63,572 nucleotides of DNA from CALVNN01 sp964393975. GTDB lineage: Bacteria; Bacillota; Clostridia; Christensenellales; UBA1242. The position numbers and the translations under genes are program-made. The notes under the pieces were generated by a model. The model saw only the letters and a program-made list of their open reading frames with translations. It was not told the origin of the DNA and did not search any database. Positions 43,746-52,074 of this stretch are shown piece after piece (the first letter of the stretch is position 1; every line of letters begins with the position of its first letter). The DNA lies in assembly GCA_964393975.1 (NCBI GenBank), contig CAYMVO010000006.1, positions 1 through 63,572 of the forward strand, written 5' to 3'.

Positions 43746-43943
43746 GATTGGGCGAAGGAATTATTAGAAGTAAAACAAGTCTCAAAAGCAGAACTAAGTC
43801 GGAAAATCGGCGTAAGTTGGCAACTTGTCTACAATTGGGTAGTTGGTAGAAGTGAACCTCAACTCAGTGTACTACCGAAGCTAGCGAAAGCACTGAAAAT
43901 AAGCGTAGAAGAAGTAGTTTATAGTTTTATTGAAAAGGAGTAA
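43746..43943 (+). pseudogene. HTH regulator missing its start
   Basis: An open frame of 65 codons from the edge of the inverted repeat to TAA at 43943: DWAKELLEVKQVSKAELSRK, then GVSWQLVYNWVVGRSEP and KLAKALKISVEEVV. This is a typical XRE HTH domain, but no ATG, GTG or TTG is in frame and TAG in the right repeat arm closes the frame upstream. The repeat element has probably displaced the 5' end of the gene. It overlaps the ribosome site of the next gene only in its last codons. Confidence 0.7.
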
Positions 43944-43946
43944 AGT

Positions 43947-44165
43947 ATGGTAGAAAAAGAAAAAAGAACCTTAGAAGAGGTTCTACACAAAGAAGTGTAT
44001 AAGGTTGGCGACATTGAAGTTATTTTTCAAGTAAAAAAAGCACAAGCGTACAAGATTATACGCCAAGTTAAGTCGGTAAGTGATAGGCTTAACATTTCGG
44101 GGATGATACACCGAAAAGATTACGAAGATTATATAAACAGAGATTTAAGTAAAAAGGTAGGTTAG
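43947..44165 (+). CDS. Small HTH/excisionase-like protein
   Basis: The product is 72 aa; AAAAGGAG precedes the ATG. VYKVGDIEVIFQVKKAQAYKIIRQVK resembles the winged HTH of phage excisionases and of helix_turn_helix_17-type proteins (K-V-x-D-I-x-x-x-x-x-x-S-x-x-x-A-Y-x-I-I). It may direct excision or bind near the replication genes. Function inferred. Confidence 0.6.
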   Translation: MVEKEKRTLEEVLHKEVYKVGDIEVIFQVKKAQAYKIIRQVKSVSDRLNISGMIHRKDYEDYINRDLSKKVG

Positions 44166-44172
44166 AAAAAGT

Positions 44173-44451
44173 ATGTTTGAACTACGATTAGAAATTAACG
44201 AATTAAACAAGCAAATTACAAATTGTAAAAATGCTATTATTTTAAACAAAGTGACGCTAAAAAGCGTGTTGGAGGACAATTTTGATGTGGATAAGGCTAT
44301 TTGGTTAGTAATGACGAAATTGGCTGAAGACTACAAAAGATTGTCACAGTTACAACAAAGAAAACAAAAGTTGGAAAAAGAAATTGAACGACAAACTTAT
44401 GAATTAAAAAAGACTTATGCAAAGGAGATATTATTTAAATGTTGCAAGTAG
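44173..44451 (+). CDS. Small coiled-coil phage protein
   Basis: The product is 92 aa; the ribosome site is weak (AGGTTAG). It is mostly helical, with heptads at both ends (LRLEINELNKQI and LSQLQQRKQKLEKEIERQ). No family recognised. It overlaps the next gene by 13 bases. Confidence 0.6.
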   Translation: MFELRLEINELNKQITNCKNAIILNKVTLKSVLEDNFDVDKAIWLVMTKLAEDYKRLSQLQQRKQKLEKEIERQTYELKKTYAKEILFKCCK

Positions 44452-44681
44452 AATACGATTTGATGATGTTAACGAAAAAAATAAAACAAGAACAATTTGA
44501 TGCTAATGGTGGACAAGAAATGTATGCGTATAAGTTTGGAATGCAAAAAAAGGAAGCCGTTACCGAAGAAGCAAATACCGAAAACCGTAACGACAACCTA
44601 GTCAAGGTGCATTCCGAAAAATGCACTGTAAGTATACCACATAAAGCAACTGATTGTCAAGCGAAAGGAGAAGAAAAATGA
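44439..44681 (+). CDS. Small hypothetical phage protein
   Basis: The product is 80 aa, with GGAG ten bases upstream and inside the previous gene. It is acidic and polar, with ITKKIKQEQ-like helical start. Its TGA overlaps the Gp157 ATG (ATGA), so it is coupled to it. Function unknown. Confidence 0.6.
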   Translation: MLQVEYDLMMLTKKIKQEQFDANGGQEMYAYKFGMQKKEAVTEEANTENRNDNLVKVHSEKCTVSIPHKATDCQAKGEEK

Positions 44682-45184
44682 CATTATACAAATTAACCGA
44701 AGAACAATTATATCTATATCAATTACTATCTAGCGGTGAAGCTGTAGATTTAGAGACTGGACAAATAGACCCAGTAATCAGTGAAAGGCTAGAAATTAAT
44801 GGTGAAAACCTAAATGATAAAATTAAGGGCTGTGGCATTATGTATAAGCAATTATTGTCAGATATTGATGCGATTAAAGCGGAGGAGACAAGATTAGCGA
44901 ATAGGCGTAGAAGTATTGAAAAAGGTGTGAATAGAATTAAAAACAATCTAGACAATACGTTAAAGCGCTTGGAATTGCCAGTGTTCAACACACCGCAAGT
45001 ATCAATCACATTTAGGAGTTCAACAAAAACTGAGATATTGGATGAGAGGTTAATACCAGAGGAGTTTATTAACGAAAAGATTACAAGAACACCTATGAAG
45101 GATGAAATTAAAAAAGCAATAAAAGATGGTATGGAAGTGCCAGGTGCGGTACTTATAGAGTGTCAAAATATTCAAATTAAATAA
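44678..45184 (+). CDS. Siphovirus Gp157-family protein
   Basis: The product is 168 aa; AAGGAG lies before the ATG at 44678. It matches Sipho_Gp157: LYKLTEEQLYLYQLL, a coiled middle with KAEETRLANRRRSIE, LKRLELPVFNTPQVSITFR and the ending IPEEFI with GVLIE-like GAVLIECQN. Gp157 proteins sit with ssDNA-annealing proteins and nucleases in Firmicutes phages; they have been linked to phage resistance in Streptococcus, and their biochemical role is not known. Confidence 0.85.
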   Translation: MTLYKLTEEQLYLYQLLSSGEAVDLETGQIDPVISERLEINGENLNDKIKGCGIMYKQLLSDIDAIKAEETRLANRRRSIEKGVNRIKNNLDNTLKRLELPVFNTPQVSITFRSSTKTEILDERLIPEEFINEKITRTPMKDEIKKAIKDGMEVPGAVLIECQNIQIK

Positions 45185-45233
45185 TTGCTTATTTTAAAAA
45201 TACATAAAAATTAAAATTAAAGGAGAAATTGGT

Positions 45234-46115
45234 ATGTTTACATTTGCGAAAGCTGAGAAAAAGAAAAGTAAATTAAGGTTAGGATTAAGTGCGCCGAGCG
45301 GTGGTGGTAAGACTTACGGGGCTTTGCTTATAGCGTATGGATTAGTGAAAGATTGGAGTAAGATAGCGGTTATCGACACGGAAAGAGGAAGTGCTGAACT
45401 ATATAGCGATTTGGGTGAATATTGCGCGGCGCAATTAACACCACCATACACTCCGCAAAGATATATGGAGGCTATACACAGCGCTGAACAAGCGGGGTTC
45501 GAGGTTATTATTATAGACAGCCTATCTCACGCTTGGTCTGGTGAGGGCGGTATGCTTGAGATGCAGGATATGGTAGCAAAAGCCAGCAAAAGCGGTAATA
45601 GTTATACTGCTTGGAGGGAAGTAACGCCGTTGCATAATAGATTGGTTGATGCTATTCTTCAGAGTCCTTGTCATATCATTGTTACTACGAGAAGCAAGAC
45701 TGAGTATGTTATGCAGACTGAAAATGGCAAAATAACACCGAAGAAGGTGGGGTTAAGTCCTGTGTTTAGGGATGGTTTAGAGTACGAAATGACAGTGTTT
45801 TTTGATTTGTCTGTAGACCATACGGCTACAGCCTCAAAAGATAGAACGAGATTGTTTGATGGTAGGTATTTCACTATTGACACAACAACTGGAGAACAAC
45901 TCGCAAATTGGCTCAATAACGGGGCTGAGATAACACCTATGATGTGTCCGAAGTGTAGTAATGAAATTAAGTCAGTGACTTGCAAAGATGGTAATGTGCT
46001 ACAGCCAAATCAGATACTAAGTAATTATGGATGTTGTGCTGATTGCGCAAAAAAAGAAGTTGAGAAGTCTAAAATAAACACCGCCAGTTTTGGAAAAACG
46101 ACAACGGAGGCGTGA
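45234..46115 (+). CDS. Sak4-like RecA-fold ATPase
   Basis: The product is 293 aa. Walker A is SAPSGGGKTYGALL (about 18-30), a strand VIDTERGSAELY follows, and Walker B is VIIIDSLSHAW (about 87-97). This single-domain AAA_24/RecA-like form is known in phages as Sak4, which helps single-strand annealing with SSB; an SSB gene is in the same operon. A C-terminal CPKC...CCADC pair after residue 240 may bind zinc, an addition to the basic form. It lies between Gp157 and an ERCC4 nuclease, which fits recombination. Confidence 0.78.
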   Translation: MFTFAKAEKKKSKLRLGLSAPSGGGKTYGALLIAYGLVKDWSKIAVIDTERGSAELYSDLGEYCAAQLTPPYTPQRYMEAIHSAEQAGFEVIIIDSLSHAWSGEGGMLEMQDMVAKASKSGNSYTAWREVTPLHNRLVDAILQSPCHIIVTTRSKTEYVMQTENGKITPKKVGLSPVFRDGLEYEMTVFFDLSVDHTATASKDRTRLFDGRYFTIDTTTGEQLANWLNNGAEITPMMCPKCSNEIKSVTCKDGNVLQPNQILSNYGCCADCAKKEVEKSKINTASFGKTTTEA

Positions 46116-46117
46116 TT

Positions 46118-46654
46118 ATGTTAGGTCTTGAAAGTTATCATTTTAGCGAAATTGAAGGGAAGACAATACTCAAAAATCTAGTGTATCTAATTGACACAAG
46201 AGAGCAAGAGAATGACCATATAATTAGATGTCTTGAGCAAAAAAAATTAAAGTATAAAAGTAAAAAACTAGATAGCGGTGATTATAGTGTTATGATACCT
46301 GCTATGCTTGAAATGGGCATACCTAGAGATATATATTTGGATGATTATGTCACCGTGGAGCGCAAAAACTCTTTAGAGGAATTGTCGGGTAATTTAGCGC
46401 AAAATAGACAAAGGTTTGAGAATGAATTGTTTCGCACTAACGCTAAAGTACATCTTGTTGTAGAAGATGGTTCTTGGGATAAGATTTTAAAGCACCAATA
46501 CAACACTGAAATGACCGAAAAAGCGTATTATAGGTCGTTATTGTGTTTGCAAGCGGAATATGGTGTAAGAATACATTTTGTATCGCACACATTTACGGGG
46601 TTTCATGTCATTAATATATTAGAATGTGCAGTTAAAGAATTATTGAGATTGTGA
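46118..46654 (+). CDS. ERCC4-type nuclease
   Basis: The product is 178 aa. The ATG at 46118 has GGAGG seven bases upstream and follows the previous TGA by two bases. The nuclease signature is kept: LIDTREQ (about 27), then GDYSV (about 55) and VERKNSLEEL (about 80), the E-R-K-x-x-x-D/E core of the XPF/ERCC4 family. It probably cuts branched or 3'-flap DNA in phage recombination or replication. Confidence 0.85.
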   Translation: MLGLESYHFSEIEGKTILKNLVYLIDTREQENDHIIRCLEQKKLKYKSKKLDSGDYSVMIPAMLEMGIPRDIYLDDYVTVERKNSLEELSGNLAQNRQRFENELFRTNAKVHLVVEDGSWDKILKHQYNTEMTEKAYYRSLLCLQAEYGVRIHFVSHTFTGFHVINILECAVKELLRL

Positions 46655-46661
46655 GGTTAAA

Positions 46662-47486
46662 ATGGGAATAATAAGAGATAGTTTTGTAGTGTTTAAAAAT
46701 TTTGTTGATGCAATTAATGCGCTACCAGATGAATATCAACTTGAAACATACAAAGCGCTAATGACATACGGGCTTAATGGAGATATACCCGAAAACCTTT
46801 CTCCAATAACAAATGCTATGCTTATAAGTTTTTCTAAGGGGATAGAAACAAGTGTTTCTAGGTATATTGCCAGTGTTGAAAACGGTAAAAAGGGAGGTCG
46901 TCCTAAAAAAGAACCCACACAAAAAATTGATAACCTAGAGGAACCTAACCGAAACCTAGAAAAACCAAGAGAAACCCAAGAAAACCTAGAGGAACCTAAC
47001 CCTAACCTTAATGTAAATGATAATGTTAATGTTAATAGCAAGTTAATTAATAATATATATAATAATCTTAATGCGTGTACGGGAGCGCGCGTGCGCGAGA
47101 GAAAAGATTTTGAAAGACAACCTTTACTAGATTACTTTTCTAGTTTTTTCGGGCTTTACCATGGTAAGTACTATGATGCGGGACTTGAGATAGTGGATTG
47201 CATTCTTGAAGCGCTTGATGTGGCACATTATAGCAGTAATGGTTTAGTGTTTAAAGGTAAACAATATAGTTTTGATGACTTATTAAGCGTTATAGCAAAA
47301 GTAACCGATGAGGAGTTTGGAAAAATAGTAAACCAATTAGTGTTTAACGAAGTGATTGAGTCGAGAGCGTGGTACACATTAGGCTGTGTATTTAAAGCAA
47401 GCAAAGCGCCTACCACCCGAGAAGTGAAAGAGCAAGAGCGGTTTAAAGGTGATATGTTAGATATTAAAGAATCGGAGGTTGAATAG
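46662..47486 (+). CDS. DUF6291-type phage replication protein
   Basis: The product is 274 aa; GAGG before the ATG. The N-terminal 75 residues (DSFVVFKNFVDAINALPDEY, YGLNGDIPE, ENGKKGGRPKK) match DUF6291 found in front of replication initiators. A low-complexity linker rich in Asn, Glu and Pro follows (about 82-135). The C-terminal 130 residues, with helices and YTLGCVFKASKAP, may be a DnaD-like part. DNA replication is inferred from domain and position. Confidence 0.65.
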   Translation: MGIIRDSFVVFKNFVDAINALPDEYQLETYKALMTYGLNGDIPENLSPITNAMLISFSKGIETSVSRYIASVENGKKGGRPKKEPTQKIDNLEEPNRNLEKPRETQENLEEPNPNLNVNDNVNVNSKLINNIYNNLNACTGARVRERKDFERQPLLDYFSSFFGLYHGKYYDAGLEIVDCILEALDVAHYSSNGLVFKGKQYSFDDLLSVIAKVTDEEFGKIVNQLVFNEVIESRAWYTLGCVFKASKAPTTREVKEQERFKGDMLDIKESEVE

Positions 47487-47806
47487 TGAGGGTGAGTGAG
47501 ACATTATGTTGGGACTGCGCTAAAGCGTGCGGTCGATGTCCTTGGAGTAGAAACTTTACTCCTGTTGATGGATGGAAAGCTATTCCTTGCGGAAAAAGTT
47601 ATGAAGTAGTAAGGTGTCCTGAGTTTGAGACTGATTGTAGGAATATGCGTGTAATGTCTGATCAGTTGGCGAGATTACTGAATGTGTCAGTGAAAACAAT
47701 ATCAAGATTGAGTAAAAGCGAGCTGATTGAAAAGGCTAGAAATGTTGGATATAGATTAACGATTGATGGTGCAACTAAACGATTGTATTATTTGGAGGTG
47801 ATGTAA
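47486..47806 (+). CDS. Cys-rich small phage protein
   Basis: The product is 106 aa from GTG, with GGAGG seven bases upstream. The N-terminus has CWDCAKACGRCPW and later CPEFETDC, a common zinc-site pattern of Firmicutes phages. The C-terminus VMSDQLARLLNVSVKTISRL looks like an HTH. It may bind DNA; unknown. Confidence 0.65.
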   Translation: MRVSETLCWDCAKACGRCPWSRNFTPVDGWKAIPCGKSYEVVRCPEFETDCRNMRVMSDQLARLLNVSVKTISRLSKSELIEKARNVGYRLTIDGATKRLYYLEVM

Positions 47807-48229
47807 TTGCAATGGGCAGATTATGTACAGCATTATTATGCCGTGAAGTATCAAATTAAGAGAGTGCAAAACCAAATTCAGGAACTTAATTGTTTAGGTG
47901 GATTACCCAAGAAGTCAACAACAAGTTGTGGTACGTGTCATAACAATGGTTCAATTGTTGAACGTAACGTTGTTAAAATGGATGGACTACAACGTAAACT
48001 AGTAACACTAGAGACTCAATTGGTAATTATGAGGCACAAGCTGGAATATTTGGTTGACAAGTTAGCTAATCTACGTATCCGTGAAATTGTAGAGTTGCGA
48101 GTTATATATGGAAAATCTTGGAAAGTAATAGCTGGTGAGTCTGATTATAGTGTTGATTATGTGAGAAAATTGTACGCTTACGGCGTGGCTAGTATAGATA
48201 AAATTTTGGAGGAAGAAAAAGATGAATAA
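47807..48229 (+). CDS. Sigma-region-4-like phage regulator (ArpU/RinA type)
   Basis: The product is 140 aa from TTG, with GGAGGTGA upstream. A coiled-coil N-terminal half leads into IREIVELRVIYGKSWKVIAGESDYSVDYVRKLYAYGV, the L-R-Y-x-x-x-x-W-x-x-I-A-x-x-x-x-Y-S pattern of ArpU/RinA-like late-gene activators. A CGTC Cys pair at about 42 is unusual. It may switch on the late genes. Confidence 0.65.
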   Translation: MQWADYVQHYYAVKYQIKRVQNQIQELNCLGGLPKKSTTSCGTCHNNGSIVERNVVKMDGLQRKLVTLETQLVIMRHKLEYLVDKLANLRIREIVELRVIYGKSWKVIAGESDYSVDYVRKLYAYGVASIDKILEEEKDE

Positions 48230-48605
48230 ATGTTTTTTGATTGGGAATTTGACAAGAGACACAGAAATGTTTACCACTGCAAGTGGTGTTAATGTATGTA
48301 AGTTTGGATTAGCAGTTGCGAGAAAGTTTGAAAATGCTAATGGTGAAAAGGAAACTGATTTCTTTAATATCGTGGCGTGGAGGGTTTTAGGAGATGTTTG
48401 TCATAAGTATTTGCACAAAGGGTCAAAAGTTGCTGTTGTTGGTAGCGTAAACAATCGTAGTTATGATGCGCAAGATGGTACGAAACGCACAGTTACTGAG
48501 ATAGTTATTGATGATGTGGAGTTTTTAACGCCTAAGAGCAGTGAAAAATCTGATGATGGTACAGAACTTACTGCAACTGAAGACTGTCCACCATTGCCTT
48601 TTTAG
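48222..48605 (+). CDS. ssb: Single-stranded DNA-binding protein
   Basis: The product is 127 aa, overlapping the previous gene by 8 bases; GGAGG upstream. An OB-fold: CFLIGNLTRDTEMFTTASG, FGLAVAR, DFFNIVAWR and VVGSVNNRSY. A short acidic linker ends in DCPPLPF, the tip used to bind partner proteins. It coats phage ssDNA and should work with the Sak4-like protein. Confidence 0.93.
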   Translation: MNKCFLIGNLTRDTEMFTTASGVNVCKFGLAVARKFENANGEKETDFFNIVAWRVLGDVCHKYLHKGSKVAVVGSVNNRSYDAQDGTKRTVTEIVIDDVEFLTPKSSEKSDDGTELTATEDCPPLPF

Positions 48606-48617
48606 TGAGGTGGAAAT

Positions 48618-48902
48618 ATGCAGTTAGAAAAATTTTTCACTTGGTTTGATTATGAACAATGTATTAGTGATGTGAAGAGCAAACGATTTTTTAGTCGTGT
48701 CTATAGAAGTAAGGACAAAAAGGTGTCTTTTAGGTTTGATTTCTATGAGTGCGGAAATGGTCTATGGAAAAATGATTTGCTGGTGTCTTATAATTTGAGT
48801 TGCGACGGGTGTGGGTTTAGTCATCCGTGCGATTATGATAATATACCACAATATGAGAATATTTGTGCGCAGGTCAATGCGTGTTTAGAAAGGAATTGTT
48901 AA
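48618..48902 (+). CDS. Hypothetical phage protein
   Basis: The product is 94 aa; GAGGTGG before the ATG. It has eight Cys, several in pairs near the C-terminus (LSCDGCGFSHPCDYD), so a metal site is possible. No family recognised. Confidence 0.55.
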   Translation: MQLEKFFTWFDYEQCISDVKSKRFFSRVYRSKDKKVSFRFDFYECGNGLWKNDLLVSYNLSCDGCGFSHPCDYDNIPQYENICAQVNACLERNC

Positions 48903-49250
48903 ATGAGCGACAAAAATCTAATAAAATATCAATATATGAATTATCCTGAACATACAGGAGAGATTATTGATAGAATATATAATTTAAACGAAGCACTATG
49001 GGCGTTTGAGATTGATTGGGTGTTTGAATGTTTAAACACATCTAGCGATATCACTAGCAAATGCTTTGAGATTTTGACTGATAAAAAAGAGTTTGAGGAC
49101 ATAAAAGAATATTTTGAACATTTTGCGTATTGTTTTGATTTGATTAAAAACCTCATAGTCGGCGATATGATAGACTTATACGAGTTAAAGCGAATTACTA
49201 AAAAACAAAACCAAATTACAAACGATAAGGTAAAAAAGGTGGAAGAATAA
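48903..49250 (+). CDS. Hypothetical phage protein
   Basis: The product is 115 aa, beginning right after the previous stop; AAAGGAA upstream. Acidic, aromatic and helical. Unknown. Confidence 0.55.
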   Translation: MSDKNLIKYQYMNYPEHTGEIIDRIYNLNEALWAFEIDWVFECLNTSSDITSKCFEILTDKKEFEDIKEYFEHFAYCFDLIKNLIVGDMIDLYELKRITKKQNQITNDKVKKVEE

Positions 49251-49252
49251 AA

Positions 49253-49552
49253 ATGACAAGTGAAAAGAAAAAGCAACTACAAAAAGAATTAGAACAATTA
49301 ACAAAAGAACAACTTATTTCAAGGCATATAACTACTAGAAATATGTTTGATAAAATGGTTGATAAATACAACGATATGAAAGTTTATATGGAAGAAATAA
49401 TGCACAAAGTCGGTGCGGAAGTCTATCCAGAAGTTTTGAGAAAAATGGATACCTACTTTGAAAGTGGTGGCGACAAAGTAAAATTAAAGAAGCAAGTTGC
49501 TGAACTTGAAAGAGAAAACATTTATTTAAAAAGTTTGTTAAAAGGAGTATAA
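49253..49552 (+). CDS. Coiled-coil phage protein
   Basis: The product is 99 aa; the upstream site is GGTGGAAG, overlapping the previous gene's end. Helical heptads at both ends (LQKELEQLTKEQL, KKQVAELERENIYLKSLL). Unknown. Confidence 0.55.
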   Translation: MTSEKKKQLQKELEQLTKEQLISRHITTRNMFDKMVDKYNDMKVYMEEIMHKVGAEVYPEVLRKMDTYFESGGDKVKLKKQVAELERENIYLKSLLKGV

Positions 49553-49553
49553 A

Positions 49554-50114
49554 ATGGAAAGATTGACTGAAAAACAAAATGGGGGATATATATTACCTTA
49601 TGATGGAGAAAATTTATTAAATGTGTCAACTTCGAGCAATACTGTAATGATTGATGATTTCAAGTGGGAAACCACTCCCCGCGTTACTTGTCTTTCTGGG
49701 AAGTTTATAGATAGACTTGGTGAGTTGGAAGATGTGCTTGAAAAACATAAAATTAAAAATTTGGAAGGATATATTTCTGCATTGATTGAAGCAAGAAATT
49801 TTGCAATAAAAGAAAGAAATACCAATTTTAGCAGATATATCAAAGAAACCATTAAAAATGAAGAACTAGAAACTGAACTTGCCGAACTCAAACAAAAGGC
49901 AATTGTGCCGAAATATAAGACTGGCGATAAAGTCTATGGGATTATTAATACTTGGGTATATACAGATGTGCTACCTGTCGAGATAAGAGGCATTTGTTTG
50001 CTTTACGAAGTTTGGGACGGAGAAAATACAACAAAACAGCATTATACTAGAATATTTGCCACAAAAGAAGAAGCAGAGCAGAAGCTCGCTGAAATTGGGG
50101 GAAAAAATGAGTAA
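49554..50114 (+). CDS. Conserved-type phage early protein (MERLTEK family)
   Basis: The product is 186 aa; AAAGGAG upstream. It begins MERLTEKQNGGYILPYDG and has LGELEDVLEKH, a common opening of siphophage hypotheticals. The C-terminal 60 residues, YKTGDKVYGIIN to FATKEEAEQKLAEI, look like a small beta domain found in phage early genes. Function unknown. Confidence 0.6.
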   Translation: MERLTEKQNGGYILPYDGENLLNVSTSSNTVMIDDFKWETTPRVTCLSGKFIDRLGELEDVLEKHKIKNLEGYISALIEARNFAIKERNTNFSRYIKETIKNEELETELAELKQKAIVPKYKTGDKVYGIINTWVYTDVLPVEIRGICLLYEVWDGENTTKQHYTRIFATKEEAEQKLAEIGGKNE

Positions 50115-50427
50115 GTTACTAAAACCAAGATATGAATATTACAAAGGCATAACTGAAGTTGTTGATAATGAATTAGGTGATTTCGTTGACGATGTCCTTC
50201 TTCGACTTAATATACAAGATTATAATAAAAAAGAATTGTTAAAAGTAAAATGGAATCAAGACGAGCAAATCACCGACCTGCAACACAAACTAGGAGTGGC
50301 AGAGAAAGCATTTGATAATCTTTATGAGAAATTTAAAATTGTTGCTTTTGAGCACTTAAAAATGGATACAATACCTAGTAAATTACATTTCAAAGAGCAA
50401 GCCGAGAAAGAGTTAGAAGGAGAGTAG
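50107..50427 (+). CDS. Hypothetical phage protein
   Basis: The product is 106 aa. The ATG at 50107 follows GGGGG and overlaps the previous gene by 8 bases. Charged and helical. Unknown. Confidence 0.55.
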   Translation: MSKLLKPRYEYYKGITEVVDNELGDFVDDVLLRLNIQDYNKKELLKVKWNQDEQITDLQHKLGVAEKAFDNLYEKFKIVAFEHLKMDTIPSKLHFKEQAEKELEGE

Positions 50428-50429
50428 TT

Positions 50430-50630
50430 ATGGAAGAGAAATTTGAAAATATAAAACAATTTTGTTCATTTGTATGCAATCATTGTGATACTGATGGTTA
50501 TTGCCCAACTAATTGTGATTTATTAGAAAAAGCAATAAAAATGCCATTTGAGAAAATTAATAATAAATGGGCTGAGTGTAATGGTGATATTCGGAAAGTT
50601 GCCAAATATATTAAACAATATAGATTATAG
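50430..50630 (+). CDS. Small Cys-rich phage protein
   Basis: The product is 66 aa; AAGGAGAG upstream. Cys pattern CSFVCNHCDTDGYCPTNC in the first half, perhaps a zinc finger, then a helix. Unknown. Confidence 0.55.
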   Translation: MEEKFENIKQFCSFVCNHCDTDGYCPTNCDLLEKAIKMPFEKINNKWAECNGDIRKVAKYIKQYRL

Positions 50631-50638
50631 GAGTAATT

Positions 50639-51172
50639 ATGGAAGAAAAAGAAAGATACAAACTTGAAAGTCCTAACGGAACATTTAGTCACATACACGA
50701 CACTGAACTTGATGAGTGGTTTTTGAACAGACAACCTATCACTGAATTATTAAACAAGCAAGACAAACAAATAAAAGCGTTGGAAGAAAAGAATAAAGTT
50801 GATGATTTTTGGCATAGTGCATATCAAGGTAAACAATTAGAATACGACCAAGTTTATGCAGAACTGAGGAAGGAATACGAAGAAAACCAACAACTCAAAC
50901 AAACACTTGAGAATTTACAAAAGTTAAACGGTGAAACTATCATCTTAAATAGAACAGTAACAAAAGATTCACAAATTTTAGAAAAAGAGATTGAGCAACT
51001 TAAACAATCACAAAAACAACTTGCTATTGGCGAGTTGGAAAAGGTAAAAGAAAGATTTGGATATAAGCATAATACACAACTTGTCGTTAGTTCTAGATAT
51101 TTGTGTGAATTTATAGACAATCAAATAAAAGATTTAAAGGAGAATAAAAATGGTAGGACTATACGATTATGA
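50639..51172 (+). CDS. Coiled-coil phage protein
   Basis: The product is 177 aa; AGGAG upstream. Residues about 30-150 are Gln/Lys/Glu-rich coiled coil. Unknown. Confidence 0.55.
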   Translation: MEEKERYKLESPNGTFSHIHDTELDEWFLNRQPITELLNKQDKQIKALEEKNKVDDFWHSAYQGKQLEYDQVYAELRKEYEENQQLKQTLENLQKLNGETIILNRTVTKDSQILEKEIEQLKQSQKQLAIGELEKVKERFGYKHNTQLVVSSRYLCEFIDNQIKDLKENKNGRTIRL

Positions 51173-51281
51173 TACTGCAACTGAAGGAGAATGTATTAAT
51201 GACTTTGAAGTAATAAAACAATATTTACTTTATTGTGAGTGGGCTTTGGAAGATTTAGATACACTGGGAAAGAAAGGTTAA
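51150..51281 (+). CDS. Small phage protein, 43 aa, perhaps truncated
   Basis: The ATG at 51150 has AAAGGAG eight bases upstream. The frame reads MVGLYDYDTATEGECINDF and stops at TAA 51279-51281. The same frame goes on without a break as RIQYIAQRLKELMDEQNG to 51338, which looks like protein, so the TAA may be a recent nonsense change. Confidence 0.5.
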   Translation: MVGLYDYDTATEGECINDFEVIKQYLLYCEWALEDLDTLGKKG

Positions 51282-51321
51282 AGAATACAATATATTGCAC
51301 AAAGATTAAAAGAATTAATGG

Positions 51322-51537
51322 ATGAACAAAATGGATAGATATGTAGTCAAAGGACACGCTATTTACGATACAAAAACCACCGATGGAGAGATAGTAGATA
51401 CAAAATATGTTAATGATAGCAAAGCCATTCTCACCCCGTGTTTTTGGTTTAGCGGATACAATTTTCCTGAGTTTGCAACCGCAATAATCAACCGACTCAA
51501 TGAGCAAGATAAAAATACCGCTTTTGACCAAAAATAA
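51322..51537 (+). CDS. Small hypothetical phage protein
   Basis: The product is 71 aa from ATG 51322, or 68 from 51331; no strong ribosome site. KYVNDSKAILTPCFWFSG and a final Asn/Arg helix. Last gene before the packaging block. Unknown. Confidence 0.5.
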   Translation: MNKMDRYVVKGHAIYDTKTTDGEIVDTKYVNDSKAILTPCFWFSGYNFPEFATAIINRLNEQDKNTAFDQK

Positions 51538-51628
51538 CTGAAAATAACCACCTTTTACTGGTAATAACCAGTTGCAACCAACTTGACGTTATGATATGCT
51601 AGACTAGGGGCAGAGGAACCCAAAAGAG

Positions 51629-51657
51629 AGTCATCAGTATTGTACTGGTGGCTTTTT
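51629..51657 (+). terminator. Terminator between early and packaging genes
   Basis: A 10-bp stem with G-U pairs (51629-51638 with 51644-51653), 5-nt loop, then TTTTG. A hairpin ACTGGT/ACCAGT lies 60 bases upstream. The place fits early/late separation, perhaps with antitermination. Confidence 0.6.
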
Positions 51658-51672
51658 GCGTGTGGAGGTTAT

Positions 51673-52074
51673 GTGAGAGGGAAGAAGTACAACGATGACA
51701 TAAAAGAGCAAGCACTAGCTATGCTGTCAACGAATAATAACACAAGCGAAATAGCGAGAGTCTTAGGAATTAATGAGAGCACGTTACGAACGTGGCGAAA
51801 CGACAAACGGAATGATGAGTTTGCGGAACTTAGACAGGAAAGAAAAAAAGAGTTTGTGGAGGGTGCATGGGAAATAATAAGACTAAGTCAAGAATTGTTG
51901 CGTTGTGAACTAAAACAGGCGCTGACTGAAGGAGGTGCTGATATTAGCAAACTATCAACCATTATAGGGACAATGTACGATAAACAAGCGCTTGCTAGCA
52001 ATGAAAATACTGTCAATATAGGCGGTCAAACATTAGAAGAATTGTTAAAACGGGTGGAAGGTAGTGACTATTAA
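51673..52074 (+). CDS. Terminase small subunit
   Basis: The product is 133 aa from GTG 51673 with GGAGG four bases upstream; the longer frame from 51640 would start inside the terminator. It has an N-terminal HTH (YNDDIKEQALAMLSTNNNTS, ARVLGINESTLRTWR) for binding of phage DNA, then helices for multimerisation. It overlaps the large subunit, as is usual. Confidence 0.8.
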   Translation: MRGKKYNDDIKEQALAMLSTNNNTSEIARVLGINESTLRTWRNDKRNDEFAELRQERKKEFVEGAWEIIRLSQELLRCELKQALTEGGADISKLSTIIGTMYDKQALASNENTVNIGGQTLEELLKRVEGSDY

